Origin: Serripes groenlandicus
Taxonomy: Eukaryota; Mollusca; Bivalvia; Cardiida; Cardiidae
Reading direction: 5' to 3'
DNA: 64,000 nt
NCBI GenBank assembly: GCA_031761405.1
Contig: JASEVX010000010.1
Location: 15,433,800-15,497,799 of the forward strand
The stretch's first letter is position 1. Every line of letters starts with the position of its first letter. Shown here piece by piece: positions 10,440-22,079 of the stretch. The position numbers were made by a program, and so were the translations under genes. Below the pieces are notes generated by a model. The model worked only from the letters and a program-made list of their open reading frames with translations. It was not told the origin of the DNA and did no database searches.

Positions 10440-11870
10440 TTACATCGGAGATATCTTCAAAGGCGTGTGGTGCAGATTTTCTGTATGATGGAAAGGAGAA
10501 CCGTGTTTTATAAGAGGTGTGTTATAAGAGGTGGCGACACTGTTATAAAAGGACGTGAGCGTCATTGGCGAGCGTCAAATACGAGTGAGACTTCGGTGGT
10601 GTGGGAACCTCGAGTATTATTTCATGTCCAGGATTCAAATCATCAGGTAGGGTTATTAAACGTTTCTTTTTTTTAAATAAACTAGATTTAGTTTATTCTA
10701 ATTCTTTCAAACGTACGAAAAATCTTCTGCAGATAACTTCGAAAACTTCTATATTAAATTACCAAAAACTCTTCAAGTATGAACGAAATATCAATTATTG
10801 AATAGAGACAAAAGGGGAAAATACCTCGAATATTATTTACTGAATGAGCAGGTACAGTAGATAAATACTCATTGTTTATATAACGTCAACAAAATCCGCA
10901 GCAAACGACATTTAAACAATTTACATAAAATTAAAAACATCTTTTTTAAAACGAACAATCAATTATTGAATATATTTGTAAAACAAATTGGCATAGGGGT
11001 AAGCAAGCGTCAACATGTTGGAAAGGGTCAATTTATAGATGCTAAATATGTAAAAGATAGTTGTCATTTGTATTGTTAAACAGTGCTGAATGTAAAACAG
11101 TGCTGAATGATTGTTGGTTTGCATGGTTTTTTTCGTCGCTTTGAAAATGTTCTAGTTATACCACGGCGTTACTTCGGTAAGTTTCCAGTACTACTGGTCC
11201 ATTTTATCCAGCGAGTCCTTCGTATGTTGTTGTTTGTTTGGTTCGTTTTATGATCTTTTTCCCCAAATACATGGAAACAATTATATGGAAACCTAAAAAA
11301 CATCAACCATAAAAGAAAACCGCAATTCCCATGTTTTACAGTGTATTTTTTTTACTTTCGGATGGCTTTTCATAGAGAATAACATTAGAAATTGTATTTT
11401 CAATGCTTCCTTTGTAAATTTATAACACATCATTATTTCTATGAACCAAACACAGATTAACAAAATACAAAATGATAGATTGTAAGGAATGTGGGAGGAT
11501 GGCTACGACCTTCACATACCTATGCACGTAACGATAACTACTGTGAACGCACAAGTCTCTCTTTCGCTCTCCTTCTACATGTGTAATTGTGTAAAAGAGT
11601 AAGAACTGTAACTCTATCAGTTGTACGCCCAATTACCGTTGTATGTCCCCATTACGGAGAACCAACAGGAGCCTAATTAGTGAGACGCGATTTATGTCAT
11701 TAGGCCAACGACCCATTGTACTAAAAACATTCGATTTAATTAACATTATAGTTCTGAGAGTGATGTCCTAAATAGTTTTTCATTAAAAAATATATACTGT
11801 TGATAAAATGTAATAACGTCTAAAAGTCAGTAATGTTGGTGCCGCCAGGATACCAAATGGAATATAAATA
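10440..11870. other. No gene seen
   Basis: AT-rich with short ORFs only. 11150-11225 holds a decayed SINE-body fragment ('ataccacggcgtt' to 'ccagtactactggtccattt') also seen at 32785, 33895 and 48015. Confidence 0.55.
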
Positions 11871-11877
11871 CAGTTCT

Positions 11878-12115
11878 TACTAAACAGTTGAAAAAATCAA
11901 ATAAAACATGAAATACAAATTCAATAATGTATTTTGTTGAACTAATGAAAACACTAAACATATGAGTCGCCAAATGCAAACTACAGAACACAAAAAGTAA
12001 ATATTTATCTCTTGAATTATCCTCCCTAAGATCTTAAATGGAGGTTGAACGTACATGCAACTTACATTTTTTCTATACATCTTATTTTTTAACAATTGCT
12101 ATTACTTAAATTTAC
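11878..12115 (-). mobile_element. Dispersed repeat, probable LINE 3' remnant
   Basis: The reverse complement of 11975-12115 matches 34005-34142 with very few differences ('gtacgttcaacctccattta'; 'ttcaagagataaatatttac'). The 34-kb copy ends in a pentamer tail, which suggests a non-LTR origin. Confidence 0.6.
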
Positions 12116-12687
12116 AGACATATCTAGGTTAAATAAAGTCTAGAATGTCATATCAGAGATTCAACATTGAATATAGCTGTGTGATTAATTCCTTTATCAA
12201 AATATAATTTTTTTTATTTTTTAAAAGTTATAATATAATAAATTTGAATGTGCTAACTATTTAAAAAAAAAAAAAGTTTGAAAAAGAAAATTGCACACAG
12301 AGCATGTTAAGACCTTAAATATCGGTTTAAAAAACGGATTGACAAGACGGTGATAATGATCAATTGTGTTTTTGCATTATATCTATATATTTAGATATGT
12401 ATTGTTGTCGTCAATTATGAAGTACGGAAAATAATAATAAATATACATAACACATTTTAAACCCCTTAAAGTCTTTATTTTTTTTTATAATTATTTGTCA
12501 GAATATAAGTTAACAAAACTAATAACAAATTTTTATTTCCATAAATATCGATTTTGAAAAAAATTACTAGACGACGATACATTTCAATCTGCGTTTTTTG
12601 CATGACCGCTATTTCATATCCGAATTGGCGGCCCCCTACGCGAGCCGCGCTTATTAGGGGACACGTTTCATAGGTTATTGATTTTTC

Positions 12688-12696
12688 TATAAAAAA
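12688..12696 (+). promoter_or_regulatory. Possible TATA box of the SMB-like gene
   Basis: TATAAAAAA lies 55 bp upstream of the first ATG at 12743. If used, transcription would start about 25-30 bp downstream, leaving a short 5' leader. Position and sequence fit; no other core element seen. Confidence 0.4.
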
Positions 12697-12742
12697 TCCT
12701 GCGTGTTACAATAATTTCAACCTTCCGAAGGACGGTTATCGT

Positions 12743-13302
12743 ATGGCGTGGATTATATCTAGATTTATCATTCGTTTCGTTCAGGTTTCCATCGGCATCA
12801 TGACTCGAGTGAACCGGATGTATATGCTTCTACCAATAGTGCTGCTACTTACCGTTAACTCCTTTGACATTACTTTAGACGTGTGGCAAAACGAATGTCC
12901 GTTCAGTAACTTCTGTACCACTGAGAGCCTGGAGAAGATCAATGAAACTGCTGACCTGACATTACAGCCTTGCTGCCAAAGCTGTTCTTGTGACAAAGAT
13001 TGTTTTGTATTCGATAACTGTTGCCCGGATGTTCGTATCGGGCCACCTGTCGACTTACAGAAAGCAAACTGTACACAGTTAAAGATTACTAATGAATTGG
13101 CCGGAATGAATTTTGCTGACGAATACCGAGTAATAAACTTTTGTCCACGTGGCTATGACGTCATTGACCAACGATTAGTCGATCAATGTGAAGAAAGATA
13201 TGTAAACGACTTGAACGACGTAGTGGCCGTTTCTGATATTAAAAACAGAATCTTCAAAAATAAATACTGCGCCCTATGCCAGGGAGTCCCTGCTTTTGTG
13301 AG
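12743..13302 (+). CDS. SMB-like gene, exon 1
   Basis: Encodes the signal region and the SMB-like domain. It ends TTTGTGAG|GTAGGG; the reading frame would otherwise hit TAG at 13304, which supports the splice. Phase 2 at its end. Upstream context supports the first ATG only weakly, and Met20 is an alternative start. Confidence 0.78.
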
Positions 13303-16300
13303 GTAGGGTGTTAACATTTTGACTTTCTCGCCTCTATTTTTGTCTCTATCTTAATATTATAACTTATCAAGTTGAAGAGCGGAACTTATTTGAACTCTGC
13401 AAGCCTAAGGCAGTTTACATATTCCCATAATGCCTCTTATGTTGAGGTCATCGTAAAGAAATTATATTTACGATCTTTCATTAAGGTTTTCGCTGCCGAA
13501 TTTCACAAAGTCGATTCTACCATGTTGAAAATTGGACCACTCCATTTTCATCCAACAGGAAATTTGGTAACATTTTTAAAATATCTAAGTGGCAAACAAT
13601 GCAGATTTCAGAAGAGACAGATCGTTACGAGGTGTCTCACCTGAATCTGAATTGTTTGCAAAAACCTTTAATTACCTTTGACATCGAAAGGGTTAAGACT
13701 GTGCAGATTTATGGCAAGAAATGAAATTCCTATAATTATGAGGATGAAATCAACTTATATTTTCTTTTTAACATAGTAATTCATTGGCGATGCTTCAACT
13801 ATGCATGTATTTGCCACAAAGTGTATGGTCAAACTGTCCCGACCTTGTTCGATACGTCAAGCTTGATCAGGCAGGATGACATTTTAGGATCACTTAAACC
13901 ATTCGTCTATTTTATATAAAAAACATTTTGTTTGGAATGCGCCAGGCCCAACGCGGGGGACAGGAAAGGTGATATTGGTTCAACAACTTATATTAACATC
14001 GATATTTTACTTCTGTCTGTACAACCATATTTCTCTTGGATGTTCTTGGCCTACTCTGCTCGCTACTGCAATATGGTTGTTTATTGCAGAAAGCCGCTCA
14101 TATAATCCTATTAGTTTAAACTAGGGATGTCAATGATTACCGATATCAATTACCGGTTAATCGTTTGATCTTCTTATCGGTTAACCGGTTAACCGGATAA
14201 AACCATAGATATTCACTTACTTCTGTGTACATATTTTATATAATAACGAACCAATTAATCGTATACCAAGCGTGGGTGGATAAAGAATAAATGTTGGGTG
14301 GGGCACTAATTTAATTCCCAATTATTAGTACACACTGTCAGTCCGAAATTATAACTCGTTCAAAAATGGAAACAGTCCTTTGCTTTGAAAGTAGAGGCAT
14401 TGATGAAGTATGTTTCTATTGATGTAGCTCATAGGTGAAACCAAAATAATCGATTTAATTTTCATCTTTAGCTGGACACTTAAGTTGGTTGCTTGTAGTG
14501 AAAGTTTTTACAAAACAACAGTATCGGCATCCGAAGTCACACAGGCCATTCTGAACCAGTGTGCACTACATTCCGTTCCACCGGATGATGGTGGGCAATA
14601 TGACACGATGGTATGTGGCCGTTCTGTCATTTCATCATGTAGAACAACAACGAATGGCTCCGATTCGGATGTTGAGGATATCAGGGAAAGGTGCCTCAAC
14701 GGACCATGTATGTATAGGCAGAAATTAGTTTAATTCCTTATATTTTCCGTATTAAAGTCAAACCTATGCTAAAGACCATCTTTGTTTAACAATATCCTGA
14801 CTTTAGAAACCACACTTTTAATTCCCCTATTACTTATTTTCTGCATGGATTACCCTGTTATTAAAGACCACTTGTGAACAAAGAAAATATGTGACATGAA
14901 CGTGTTTATTAGTTTCACTTGTTACATGTCATTGTACATCGTAAAATGGGCCGGTGGCCTAGATACTAGAAATGAAGACGTCTATGTCTACTGATTTAGC
15001 CGTTGGCATATTTGTCTTTAAAGAAAAATAACCCGATTCTGTCTTATTTTAACGGAGACCTTATTTTAACGTTGTAACTAACACCCACGGATACAATGTT
15101 ATTCAAGCATTCGAGTTTTGTTTCTGTTTTTAGATTTACCATTCAAGCATTTGGCGCTTTACAACCGGCAAATGTTGGTGTACAAAAATGTGTTCTGCTA
15201 TTTGTGTGAGTACGGGGAGGTTGAACGGCACATGTGTTCCAGATCAGAAGGCGGAATCACAAGGGGTCAGCAATCCACCTTTAGCTTATTACTAAGAATG
15301 CAACTTGGTACTACAAACCAGCCACAAGTGAAATCGGAAACGCCATATCAATGTGGTGAAACAGCGATATATGACCATGTAAAGGTAACGTATGTTTAAA
15401 TTAATTCATCTTACATCAATAGAGAAACAAGCGAACGGCTTATATTAATCACGCTCGATATCTGCTTCCTTGAAGCTCATTACGAGATTCGAACCCGGGA
15501 TCTTTGGTACGAGATACCGAGGCCCTAATACTTTATATGGGTCGCAGTCTACACTTAATTGATTGGAGATCACGGCCGTTTTTCAACACTTTTTCAGTTA
15601 TATGAAGGCGGCCACATTATCACGTGTTTCATGGCTTCCTTGTTACAGTGCTCAACACACCAATCTTCCCCAGACAACTTCACCACATAAACTATTTAGC
15701 CCATTGGTTGAAGACGAATGACGTTAGTCACAATGACTTTTGTCAATCACCGTAAAGGTTTATTATACGAGCCAGTGTTCGAACTACCGACTCCTTGATT
15801 GAAAATTCTCGTCGTTGCCAACTTGGCAATCGCCGATGTACGAAAATCAGCCTTAGAGCTTTATTGACAACGATAAATGTGCATACCCATACTTTGTGAT
15901 CTACATATACCGCACTGTAATATGTCAAACGCTTCTTGACTCATTATCGAAGGGTACAGGTCCAAATCTGACTTTACGGATACGTATAATGATCTTATTC
16001 TACGTTATTCGCCAATGTCCAGTGGTTGGATCACATGTTACGCCTCTCAGATATGTTTGGCATGTCAGGATCTTAGATATAAACTTTACTTTTTGTGGCG
16101 ATTGGTTTGACAATCGCCACAATGCTAACAGAAACAACAACAACGAAAAATATTTACATAGTCGGTTTTGAACAATCGGTTGATATTTGTTTTTTTTCTT
16201 ACTGCAAACTAATTTACTCACATCCGTTATAGTTCCATCATTGATGCAGAGACGTGATTAATAATAATTATGTCAGTGCTACTTTGGTACCGGATTGTTA

Positions 16301-18674
16301 CTAATATTTAAGTTTTATCGAGACATTATCTACATAGAGTTAAAATATGTAAATATTATCTTCGTCGTGATTGGGCAGATAATAAATATCATTGCGCGTT
16401 CTGCCTTGCAAATAACTGATGATACTCAAATCTGGAAATTCCAAAAGGTTCTATAAATAGCTCGCGAGACTGGTGTTACAAAGGTTTAAAGGACACACGA
16501 TGTCAGTGTGTACACACGTTATGTATACACGTCTGCACGTTCTAGAGTCAATTAGCAATCAATGCTGAAAGTGTAGCCTAATTTAGTTTGGAGATCGAGC
16601 ATTATAATATATGCCTATATTTTTATAAATTGAACAGTTTGGCAAATAGTGAAATTGTGCTTTTTGAGCATTTTGCACTCACATTATTCAAAGCAGTTTA
16701 ACAACCTCAGAGACATATAAATACACTGTGTTTATATGTCTCGGACTACCCTCAATCATGCAATGTGAAGGGACTAAATTGAACAGACCTGTTTAATATC
16801 GGACATCATTGAAACAAACACCAAACTAATGGATACTGTTTTCTCTCCTTTCTTGATAATTTAGTCATTTCTAAAGTGTAAAATATATTTTATCTTTATA
16901 TGGCCTAGCGACCTGGTGATAAACATGTGATTACCCGAACAATTTAGATTACAAATAGCCATTCTAATGAGCTAAAACGGTAGTCTATCGAATACCAACT
17001 AGATTTTTCATAACTTTGGAATGGCCTAATTTTGAACACATCATGACCAATTTCAGAACGTAACTAAAAAATCACCAAGACAACATTCTGGCAAACTAAC
17101 ATTATTCTACTGTCAAAAGATGCAGGGTTGATACATTCTCAAATATACCCGCACCAGAGTCATCGCAAGCCCTACACCGATATACTGCTTGTTACTTTGC
17201 AGGATTTTCCATACGATCGCCACTACAGTGCCATTGGCGCTTTGATTATCATAAGGCATGCAACTATCAGAGAGCACCTTCTAACTGGTCATAATAAATA
17301 GATCCGAGTGAACGACTCACTCATACATAATACTTTAAACATGGTAATAATGGCTGCCCTCTTTGGCGCCCAGGGTTGCGGGTTTAGCATTACGATTGAC
17401 AGGATGGTGTCAGGATAAACTGACCAGTATAACTGGTAACCTACCAAGGAAACGCCGTGATATAACTGAAAATGTGTTGAAAGCTGCGTCTACCACTACA
17501 CCACAGAGACGGTCGTTTAAAATTGAACAACCTTGAATAATAAATAACAAGAACAATCTTTAAAAAAGATAAACGGCGATCAATATGAGAAAACACTAAG
17601 AAATGGAACACGCGCATATTATTTGACTTGAAGATCCGAAAGGTTTTGTTAGTAATCAAAACAATCAGTAGTTTTCCATGAATTATAAGATTTGTGCAAT
17701 AATGTTGTATATCTAAGAATTTCGACAGCTCCTTGAATTGGTAATGCATTATAATCGTGAACCAGTTGGAACATTGTTCGATTAGAACATTGTTCTTTAA
17801 AAATAAAGAATCGGTAATCGAGTGTAGCTTGCACGTCACATGACTGGAGATTACGCGAGGCTCCCAAGAGGTGTATCAAATTCAATTAACTGAAAACTTA
17901 TCATGTTTCAAAAATAATTAATATTTTGCTCTTGAATATTATATCACTGAAATTTATTGTTTAAAGAAAACAATTAAAGGTTAGTATGCAGGACATTTCA
18001 TTTTAAAACTTCACATTATAAGTGCCTCTCGTAGGATCGCCAACTTAACCATGAACCAATTAGAACGTTTCATTTCATTTGTTTCTTCGACATTATTCAA
18101 TAAATACAACATTTGATTGGTCTACAATCTAGATCATTTGTTTAACATCTAGGTCAAAACCCACGTGAAGCAGCTATCGCCGAAAAAAACTAAAACAACA
18201 CAATCCCATATATATCCTCTTAAATATTCAAACGTAATGACTTCCATGCTTGACGCTAGGAGTTGCGAGGATAGCAATACGATCAGTGTCGAGATAAATT
18301 ATACCGATAGTACTGGTAAATTACACAGGAAACGCTGTGATGTAACTGAAATACTGTTGAAAAAGGCTTAAGACATCATTAAAAAATAATACCAAAACCT
18401 CATATATTTGTCTTTAAAATACTAAGTTGAACATTCCTACATAGACTACAATATGATCTTTAGATCTTTCTAATATTTCTTGTCACTGGTTCAAGACATT
18501 GACAGCATTCAATTTCGAATATATCTCGGCAATATTATCTCGAAATCTCTAGAAATCTCTAGAGAGGAAAGTATAATTATTGAATGCAGGTGCATATTGA
18601 CGCATCTTCAGCAGACGACTTTTGAATATATATAGGCAAAAATACGGAAAATCTCTAGAAATAAAAGACGACTT

Positions 18675-18711
<37 letters not shown>

Positions 18712-20697
18712 CAAAATTATAGAAAATCTCTAGAAATAAAAGACGACTTTTAAAGAAAAGAATATTGCAAAACGAAAAACTGTTAGTTATGCGCAATTCA
18801 TCCTCTTGCCACAATCTTGTCCTGGTGGGAAAGTGTTTTTAAAATTAGTAGTGTGACATTGTTAGTGCATTAGTGTATTAAAAATAACGTCAAAGCATTG
18901 TTAAAAAGCGCAAGTTTAACCATTTCCCACATATAGAAGGTTGCTGACGCTTCTGCAGAAGACGACATTTGAACAGAATGTGGCAAAAGAATAAATTGCT
19001 CTTTAGAGTGTTTAATTTAATTAATCAAAATACACGCCTAATAACATTAAACCGCTGACCATTGGATATCGAAATTTAACCCGGAATAAAACCTATATTC
19101 CCGTAACAATTTCTCACGTTTTTTTTCTCACATATGATAAAGTTCCATACGCTGCTGTTGTGAACGAATATGACACGAACGTACCATATTTCTGGTCCAC
19201 AGTTTTTAATTAACTTTATTACAATACTCGCCTTATTACATTAACCCGTTGACCAGTGAATATGATAATTAGTCTCAAGAAACTTAATGATATGATTTTT
19301 CTTGTTTTCCTTTGTGAATTTAAAATTTAACTACTAGATTTAGAATTTTCCCTCATATGAACGCATCTGCAGCAGAAAACTTTTTGAATACATTGGGACA
19401 AAAGGATAAATTGCTTTTAAAGATAAATTTTTCCATTTGCCACAATGTTTTCAACTTTTTTGAGTAATTATGATATTATCTATAGCGAATTTCCATATTT
19501 TTGTTTCGATTTCGATTTATCTGCAGCATACTACAGTCGAACCTCTGCTTAAGACCAACTTTGAATAGCAATTCCCTGTTTATTACGACCATACTTTTAG
19601 TTTCGAAAATACTCATTTTCTGTATTAATGACCCTGCAATTAAATACCACCTGTGAACAAAGACCATATTGTTCACTACTCATGGGTGGTCATTAATTAA
19701 ACACTGTAAACTGTAGTATGCTGCAGATATTTGGTATGTGGGAAAGGTGATAACTGAATAACCAACAAAGTAGATTATTATCATACTGCGTTGATTCGTA
19801 GGCTGATCTGATTCATCTTGACCCGCAGTCTTTCAAAAGTCAGTTTACCCATTACGTGGCTCAGAAACTATTTTACCTTTTCAGGGGAATTGCAGACGGG
19901 TATTCTGTCCACCTTACCATGCTGTCTTCTATGGGCGATGTTTGGGATTAGGCGAGTTGACCCATTACGGTACCAAACTTCGAATACAGTCCACACCCAA
20001 TGATTCGATTCTTTTTGCGACAGATTTAAATATGTTTGAACAGGAGGCGTCGAAAGCTTACGCCCGAAATGTTATACATGAATACGGACTCGAACACTGT
20101 GATCTCGTCTCCTTTAGTCTGATAGCCGTTGTTGATAAAAAGACCGACACAATTGCTGTTATGGAAACTCAAATGTCTATTTCATTTAATGACATATGTG
20201 ACGCGACGTTTATTTCTCACAAAGTCAGAACGAGGCTCTCGGAGCGCCATGACACTTCAATTGTCATCAATACCACTAAAGTCAATTTATCCGGGCAAAT
20301 TACATTTTACGATCAATCATTGGCATTGTATGCAACATCGGCCGTGCATGACAGTAGGGCACTGATATATATTCAAGGAACATTTAATTTCCGTTCAACC
20401 ATGACGAACGACTTCTTTCTTTGTCCACATTTCATTGTCGATATTCAACAATATAATGCTATCACCACTGACGTAATCAGGGACGGAAACGAACGAAACC
20501 TGACGGAAATATCCGAATTTACACGACTTGTAAACGGATTTTACTCTTTAACAAATGACAGCATTGCCGTATGTATTGATACTTATTTTGAGTTGTACGC
20601 GAAAAGTAGGGGCCTAACAGTAATGGTCGCCGGGTCTCTGTTTCATGGATTTTTGTTATCATCATCTACTTTTCTGATATATGCGTTGATTAATTGA
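12743..20697 (+). CDS. Secreted SMB-like, receptor-ectodomain-like protein (4 exons, 619 aa)
   Basis: Exons 12743-13302, 14472-14707, 15134-15384 and 19885-20697 join in phases 2, 1 and 0 with no stop, giving 619 codons plus TGA-independent stop TAA/TGA at 20695-20697. A signal peptide is likely from the internal Met20 or Met26 (hydrophobic MLLPIVLLLTV); the first 19 residues may be leader or a longer signal. Residues 77-94 match the core somatomedin-B pattern C-x-C-x3-C-x5-CC (CSCDKDC then CCPD). Further Cys motifs are NKYCALCQG (about 174), KNVFCYLCEYG in exon 3, and CPPYHAVFYGRC (357-368). Several N-glycosylation sites (NET, NCT, NLS, NLT, NDS). This order (SMB-like, CALC motifs, CPPY motif, then a transmembrane segment) is what I recall from expanded molluscan adhesion/secretin-type receptors. 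Here the protein stops after one C-terminal hydrophobic stretch (about 600-619), so it may be GPI-anchored, single-pass or a truncated receptor. Ligand unknown. Introns 1 and 2 are short; intron 3 holds repeats D and E. Confidence 0.8.
14472..14707 (+). CDS. SMB-like gene, exon 2
   Basis: Acceptor 'ttcatctttag' and donor ccat|GTATGT. The junction codons read AGC (Ser) with exon 1 and TAT (Tyr) with exon 3. Contains VACSESFYKT and two Cys (NQCALHS, MVCGRS). Confidence 0.75.
15134..15384 (+). CDS. SMB-like gene, exon 3
   Basis: Acceptor 'tttctgttttttag'-like polypyrimidine tract and donor AAAG|GTAACG, phase 0 at the end. Encodes FCYLCEYG and a basic, Ser/Gln-rich segment. Confidence 0.75.
15395..15545 (-). 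mobile_element. SINE fragment with antisense tRNA head
   Basis: Shares the 'cgaaacaagc...gcttatattaatcac' body with 23611-23822, and the tRNA B-box complement 'attcgaacccgggatct' at 15486-15502. It lies at the start of intron 3 of the SMB-like gene. Confidence 0.6.
15575..15830 (-). mobile_element. Degenerate tRNA-SINE
   Basis: Body words 'tagcccattggttgaagac' and 'gacttttgtcaatcaccg' are the same as in the well-preserved copy at 43378-43678; the tRNA head is at the right side, in minus orientation ('gttcgaactaccgactcctt'). Confidence 0.6.
16085..16398. repeat. Dispersed repeat E, second copy
   Basis: Same hairpin start (gtggcgattggtttgacaat, then cgccac) and same end as 7213-7535; directly followed by repeat D. 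Confidence 0.75.
16405..17247. repeat. Dispersed repeat D, second copy
   Basis: About 840 bp, close to 5030-5954 but lacking about 60-80 bp near its left end (after 'gcgagactggtgtt'). Lies in intron 3 of the SMB-like gene. Confidence 0.8.
17395..17470 (+). mobile_element. SINE body fragment
   Basis: Contains 'caggataaactgaccagtat' and 'gaaacgccgtgatataactg', the reverse complement of the decayed body at 33895-33960. Confidence 0.5.
17550..18190 (-). repeat. Dispersed repeat G, inverted partner of 25055-25650
   Basis: About 600 bp that matches 25055-25650 in reverse orientation: the end word 'cggcgatcaatatgag', the middle 'ctcccaagaggtgt' and the end 'catctaggtcaaaacccacg' all recur. Short inverted ends around CGGCGAT. 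No coding content; the similar small ORFs in both copies (IHLLGASRNLQ) reflect the repeat. Confidence 0.75.
18675..18712. repeat. (TA)n microsatellite between two decayed family A pieces
   Basis: About 15 TA units, flanked on both sides by 'aaaatctctagaaataaaag' and 'acgacttttgaatatatata', so the surrounding 70 bp is duplicated. Confidence 0.8.
18915..19020. mobile_element. Family A MITE, left half
   Basis: ttaaccatttcccacatata, then 'ctgcagaagacgacatttga', then the gcaaaagaataaattgctct arm; right half missing. Confidence 0.6.
19346..19752. mobile_element. Family A MITE interrupted by another MITE
   Basis: Left end ccctcatatgaacgcatctg, internal arms at 19388-19455, right end ctgcagatatttggtatgtg then ggaaaggt. 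The TA-flanked element at 19531-19716 sits inside its right arm. Confidence 0.65.
19531..19716. mobile_element. TACAGT-type MITE (Tc1/mariner-like)
   Basis: Imperfect inverted ends CAGTCGAACC and ACACTGTAAACTG with TA on each side; the surrounding CTGCAGCATACTACAGT and ACTGTAGTATGCTGCAG form a 17-bp perfect inverted pair. Similar pieces: 14750-14895 and 44456-44632. The TA target is characteristic of Tc1/mariner elements. Confidence 0.6.
19885..20697 (+). CDS. SMB-like gene, exon 4
   Basis: Acceptor 'accttttcag', in frame with exon 3 at phase 0. Encodes CPPYHAVFYGRC, a 200-residue extracellular region with NTT, NLS, NLT and NDS glycosylation sites, VCIDTYFELY, and the terminal hydrophobic SLFHGFLLSSSTFLIYALIN followed directly by the stop. 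A frame one base off (19884) is open for 40 codons but does not match the incoming phase. Confidence 0.8.
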   Translation, partial: GNCRRVFCPPYHAVFYGRCLGLGELTHYGTKLRIQSTPNDSILFATDLNMFEQEASKAYARNVIHEYGLEHCDLVSFSLIAVVDKKTDTIAVMETQMSISFNDICDATFISHKVRTRLSERHDTSIVINTTKVNLSGQITFYDQSLALYATSAVHDSRALIYIQGTFNFRSTMTNDFFLCPHFIVDIQQYNAITTDVIRDGNERNLTEISEFTRLVNGFYSLTNDSIAVCIDTYFELYAKSRGLTVMVAGSLFHGFLLSSSTFLIYALIN

Positions 20698-20699
20698 TC

Positions 20700-21085
20700 A
20701 TGTGATGAGCGGATTTTGTCTTTTAAATTTGTCCACGCACATGGCGCGAGTGTACCGGTTAATGATACAGGAAGCAGATGTCGGGCTTGGTAAATTTAAC
20801 CTGAAAGCTTGTTTCGCAATCGATGTGAAATACGTAACTAATTGATAACTTAAAATCGGGATCAAATCAGGTTAACAAGTGGGCCATACTGATCATGTAT
20901 TATATATTATATACCTGTACACTTTCCGGTGCAAATACATGCAGCTGCTAATGCTCGGTTCAAACATGAAGGATTAAAATTCCGTTTTAGACTAGGTCAA
21001 ATACGGTACCAAATATGATAATGGTACGTCACTGAAATATGAAAATATGAAATATGAGGTGACGTCAAAATATGAATTTGCGTCA
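20700..21085. other. 3' flank of the SMB-like gene
   Basis: No canonical AATAAA within the first 250 bp; an ATTAAA lies near 20974. Nothing else recognised. Confidence 0.4.
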
Positions 21086-21589
21086 TTAAAAATGAGGAGG
21101 TGGGGAGTGGTTCACACGCCAATCATACTTTTTACTTTATGTGTAAATTGTGTTATTTAGTCATTTAAAATTAAGAAATGTGTATATATTTTCTTTACTC
21201 TGTCTTAAAAGTTATACAAAGCTTATAAAAATAAAAGGGAAATTTAAATGCAGTAGCGAGACATGGTTTTTTATTGTCTATTGGTACGACATTTCCAAGA
21301 ATAGTACGAAATTGCAGTGGTACGATATTGAAGTGGTGCGAAGTCTCCGTCAACTATTGCAGACATAGCGCCGTGATCACAATTACTCACATATCATTTT
21401 GTGCTCGGTAGAGCTAAACGTTAATTTGTGAAGTCTTTGGAATGTCCTGAACACTGTAAATTGTAAAAAAACAGGATAGTGCGTATAAAACATTCTTCTC
21501 TGGTTACGCCCTTGTTAAATCCATTGTTGGCGCATAAAGAACATCGGAGGGCGGAAACTTTGAAAACACATTGAATAAGCTCTTCAAAG

Positions 21590-21705
21590 GAACGTTTAAT
21601 CAGTGAAAACATTGTGATAAAAGGGAGAAATGTGTTCATTCTGAGCAATTTATCCTTTTGCCGCAATGTTTTCGATAGGTTTCTGCTGCAGAGGCGTCAA
21701 AATGC
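21590..21705. mobile_element. Family A MITE fragment
   Basis: 'gtgaaaacattgtgataaaa' and 'tttgccgcaatgttttcgat' arms plus ctgctgcagaggcgtc. Confidence 0.6.
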
Positions 21706-21724
21706 GTGTACATGTTGGAAATAT

Positions 21725-22015
21725 TTAATGCCATTTTCAACGATATAACAGTAAAATCACGGCGATCCTTTCACCTAACGAGCGTTTCCCGGCTTTCTTG
21801 CACCTGTATTCCACATAACATTCTACCCGGGAAACTGGCTACCGTCCAATATGGACTATAAGTTAACCATAAGTTTTGTAAATCATCGGAAAAGATTGAA
21901 TGGCTGAGCCGGGGAATCGAACTCGTGGCCGCTGAATTTTAAAGTCCGTGACTGACTGATCTATAGCGTCTCAACATTACCGTCTACAGGAACCGTCCAT
22001 GCTCGTATTATAATT
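21725..22015 (-). mobile_element. tRNA-SINE, first of a tandem pair
   Basis: Minus-strand SINE: tail end 'atgccattttcaacgatata', body 'ctacccgggaaactggctac', B-box complement 'gggaatcgaactcgtggcc', A-box side at right. The segment recurs at 22080-22375. Confidence 0.72.
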
Positions 22016-22079
22016 TGAGCCCATCTTTGCGAAATTTATCCTTTTTGCCACAATGTTTTCAATAGTCATAATGTGGAAA

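Noticed and set aside
16405..17247. Helitron reading of repeat D
   Set aside because: There is a 3' hairpin, but the end reads CTTTGATT and not CTRR, and no rolling-circle replicase is present.
17649..17885. ORF with IHLLGASRNLQ, shared with 25243-25512
   Set aside because: Shared because both lie in repeat G copies; the rest of the two proteins does not match in frame.
19818..20003. Alternative frame at the start of the last SMB-like exon
   Set aside because: Phase of the preceding exon requires the frame starting at 19885, which reads GNCRRVFCPPY.
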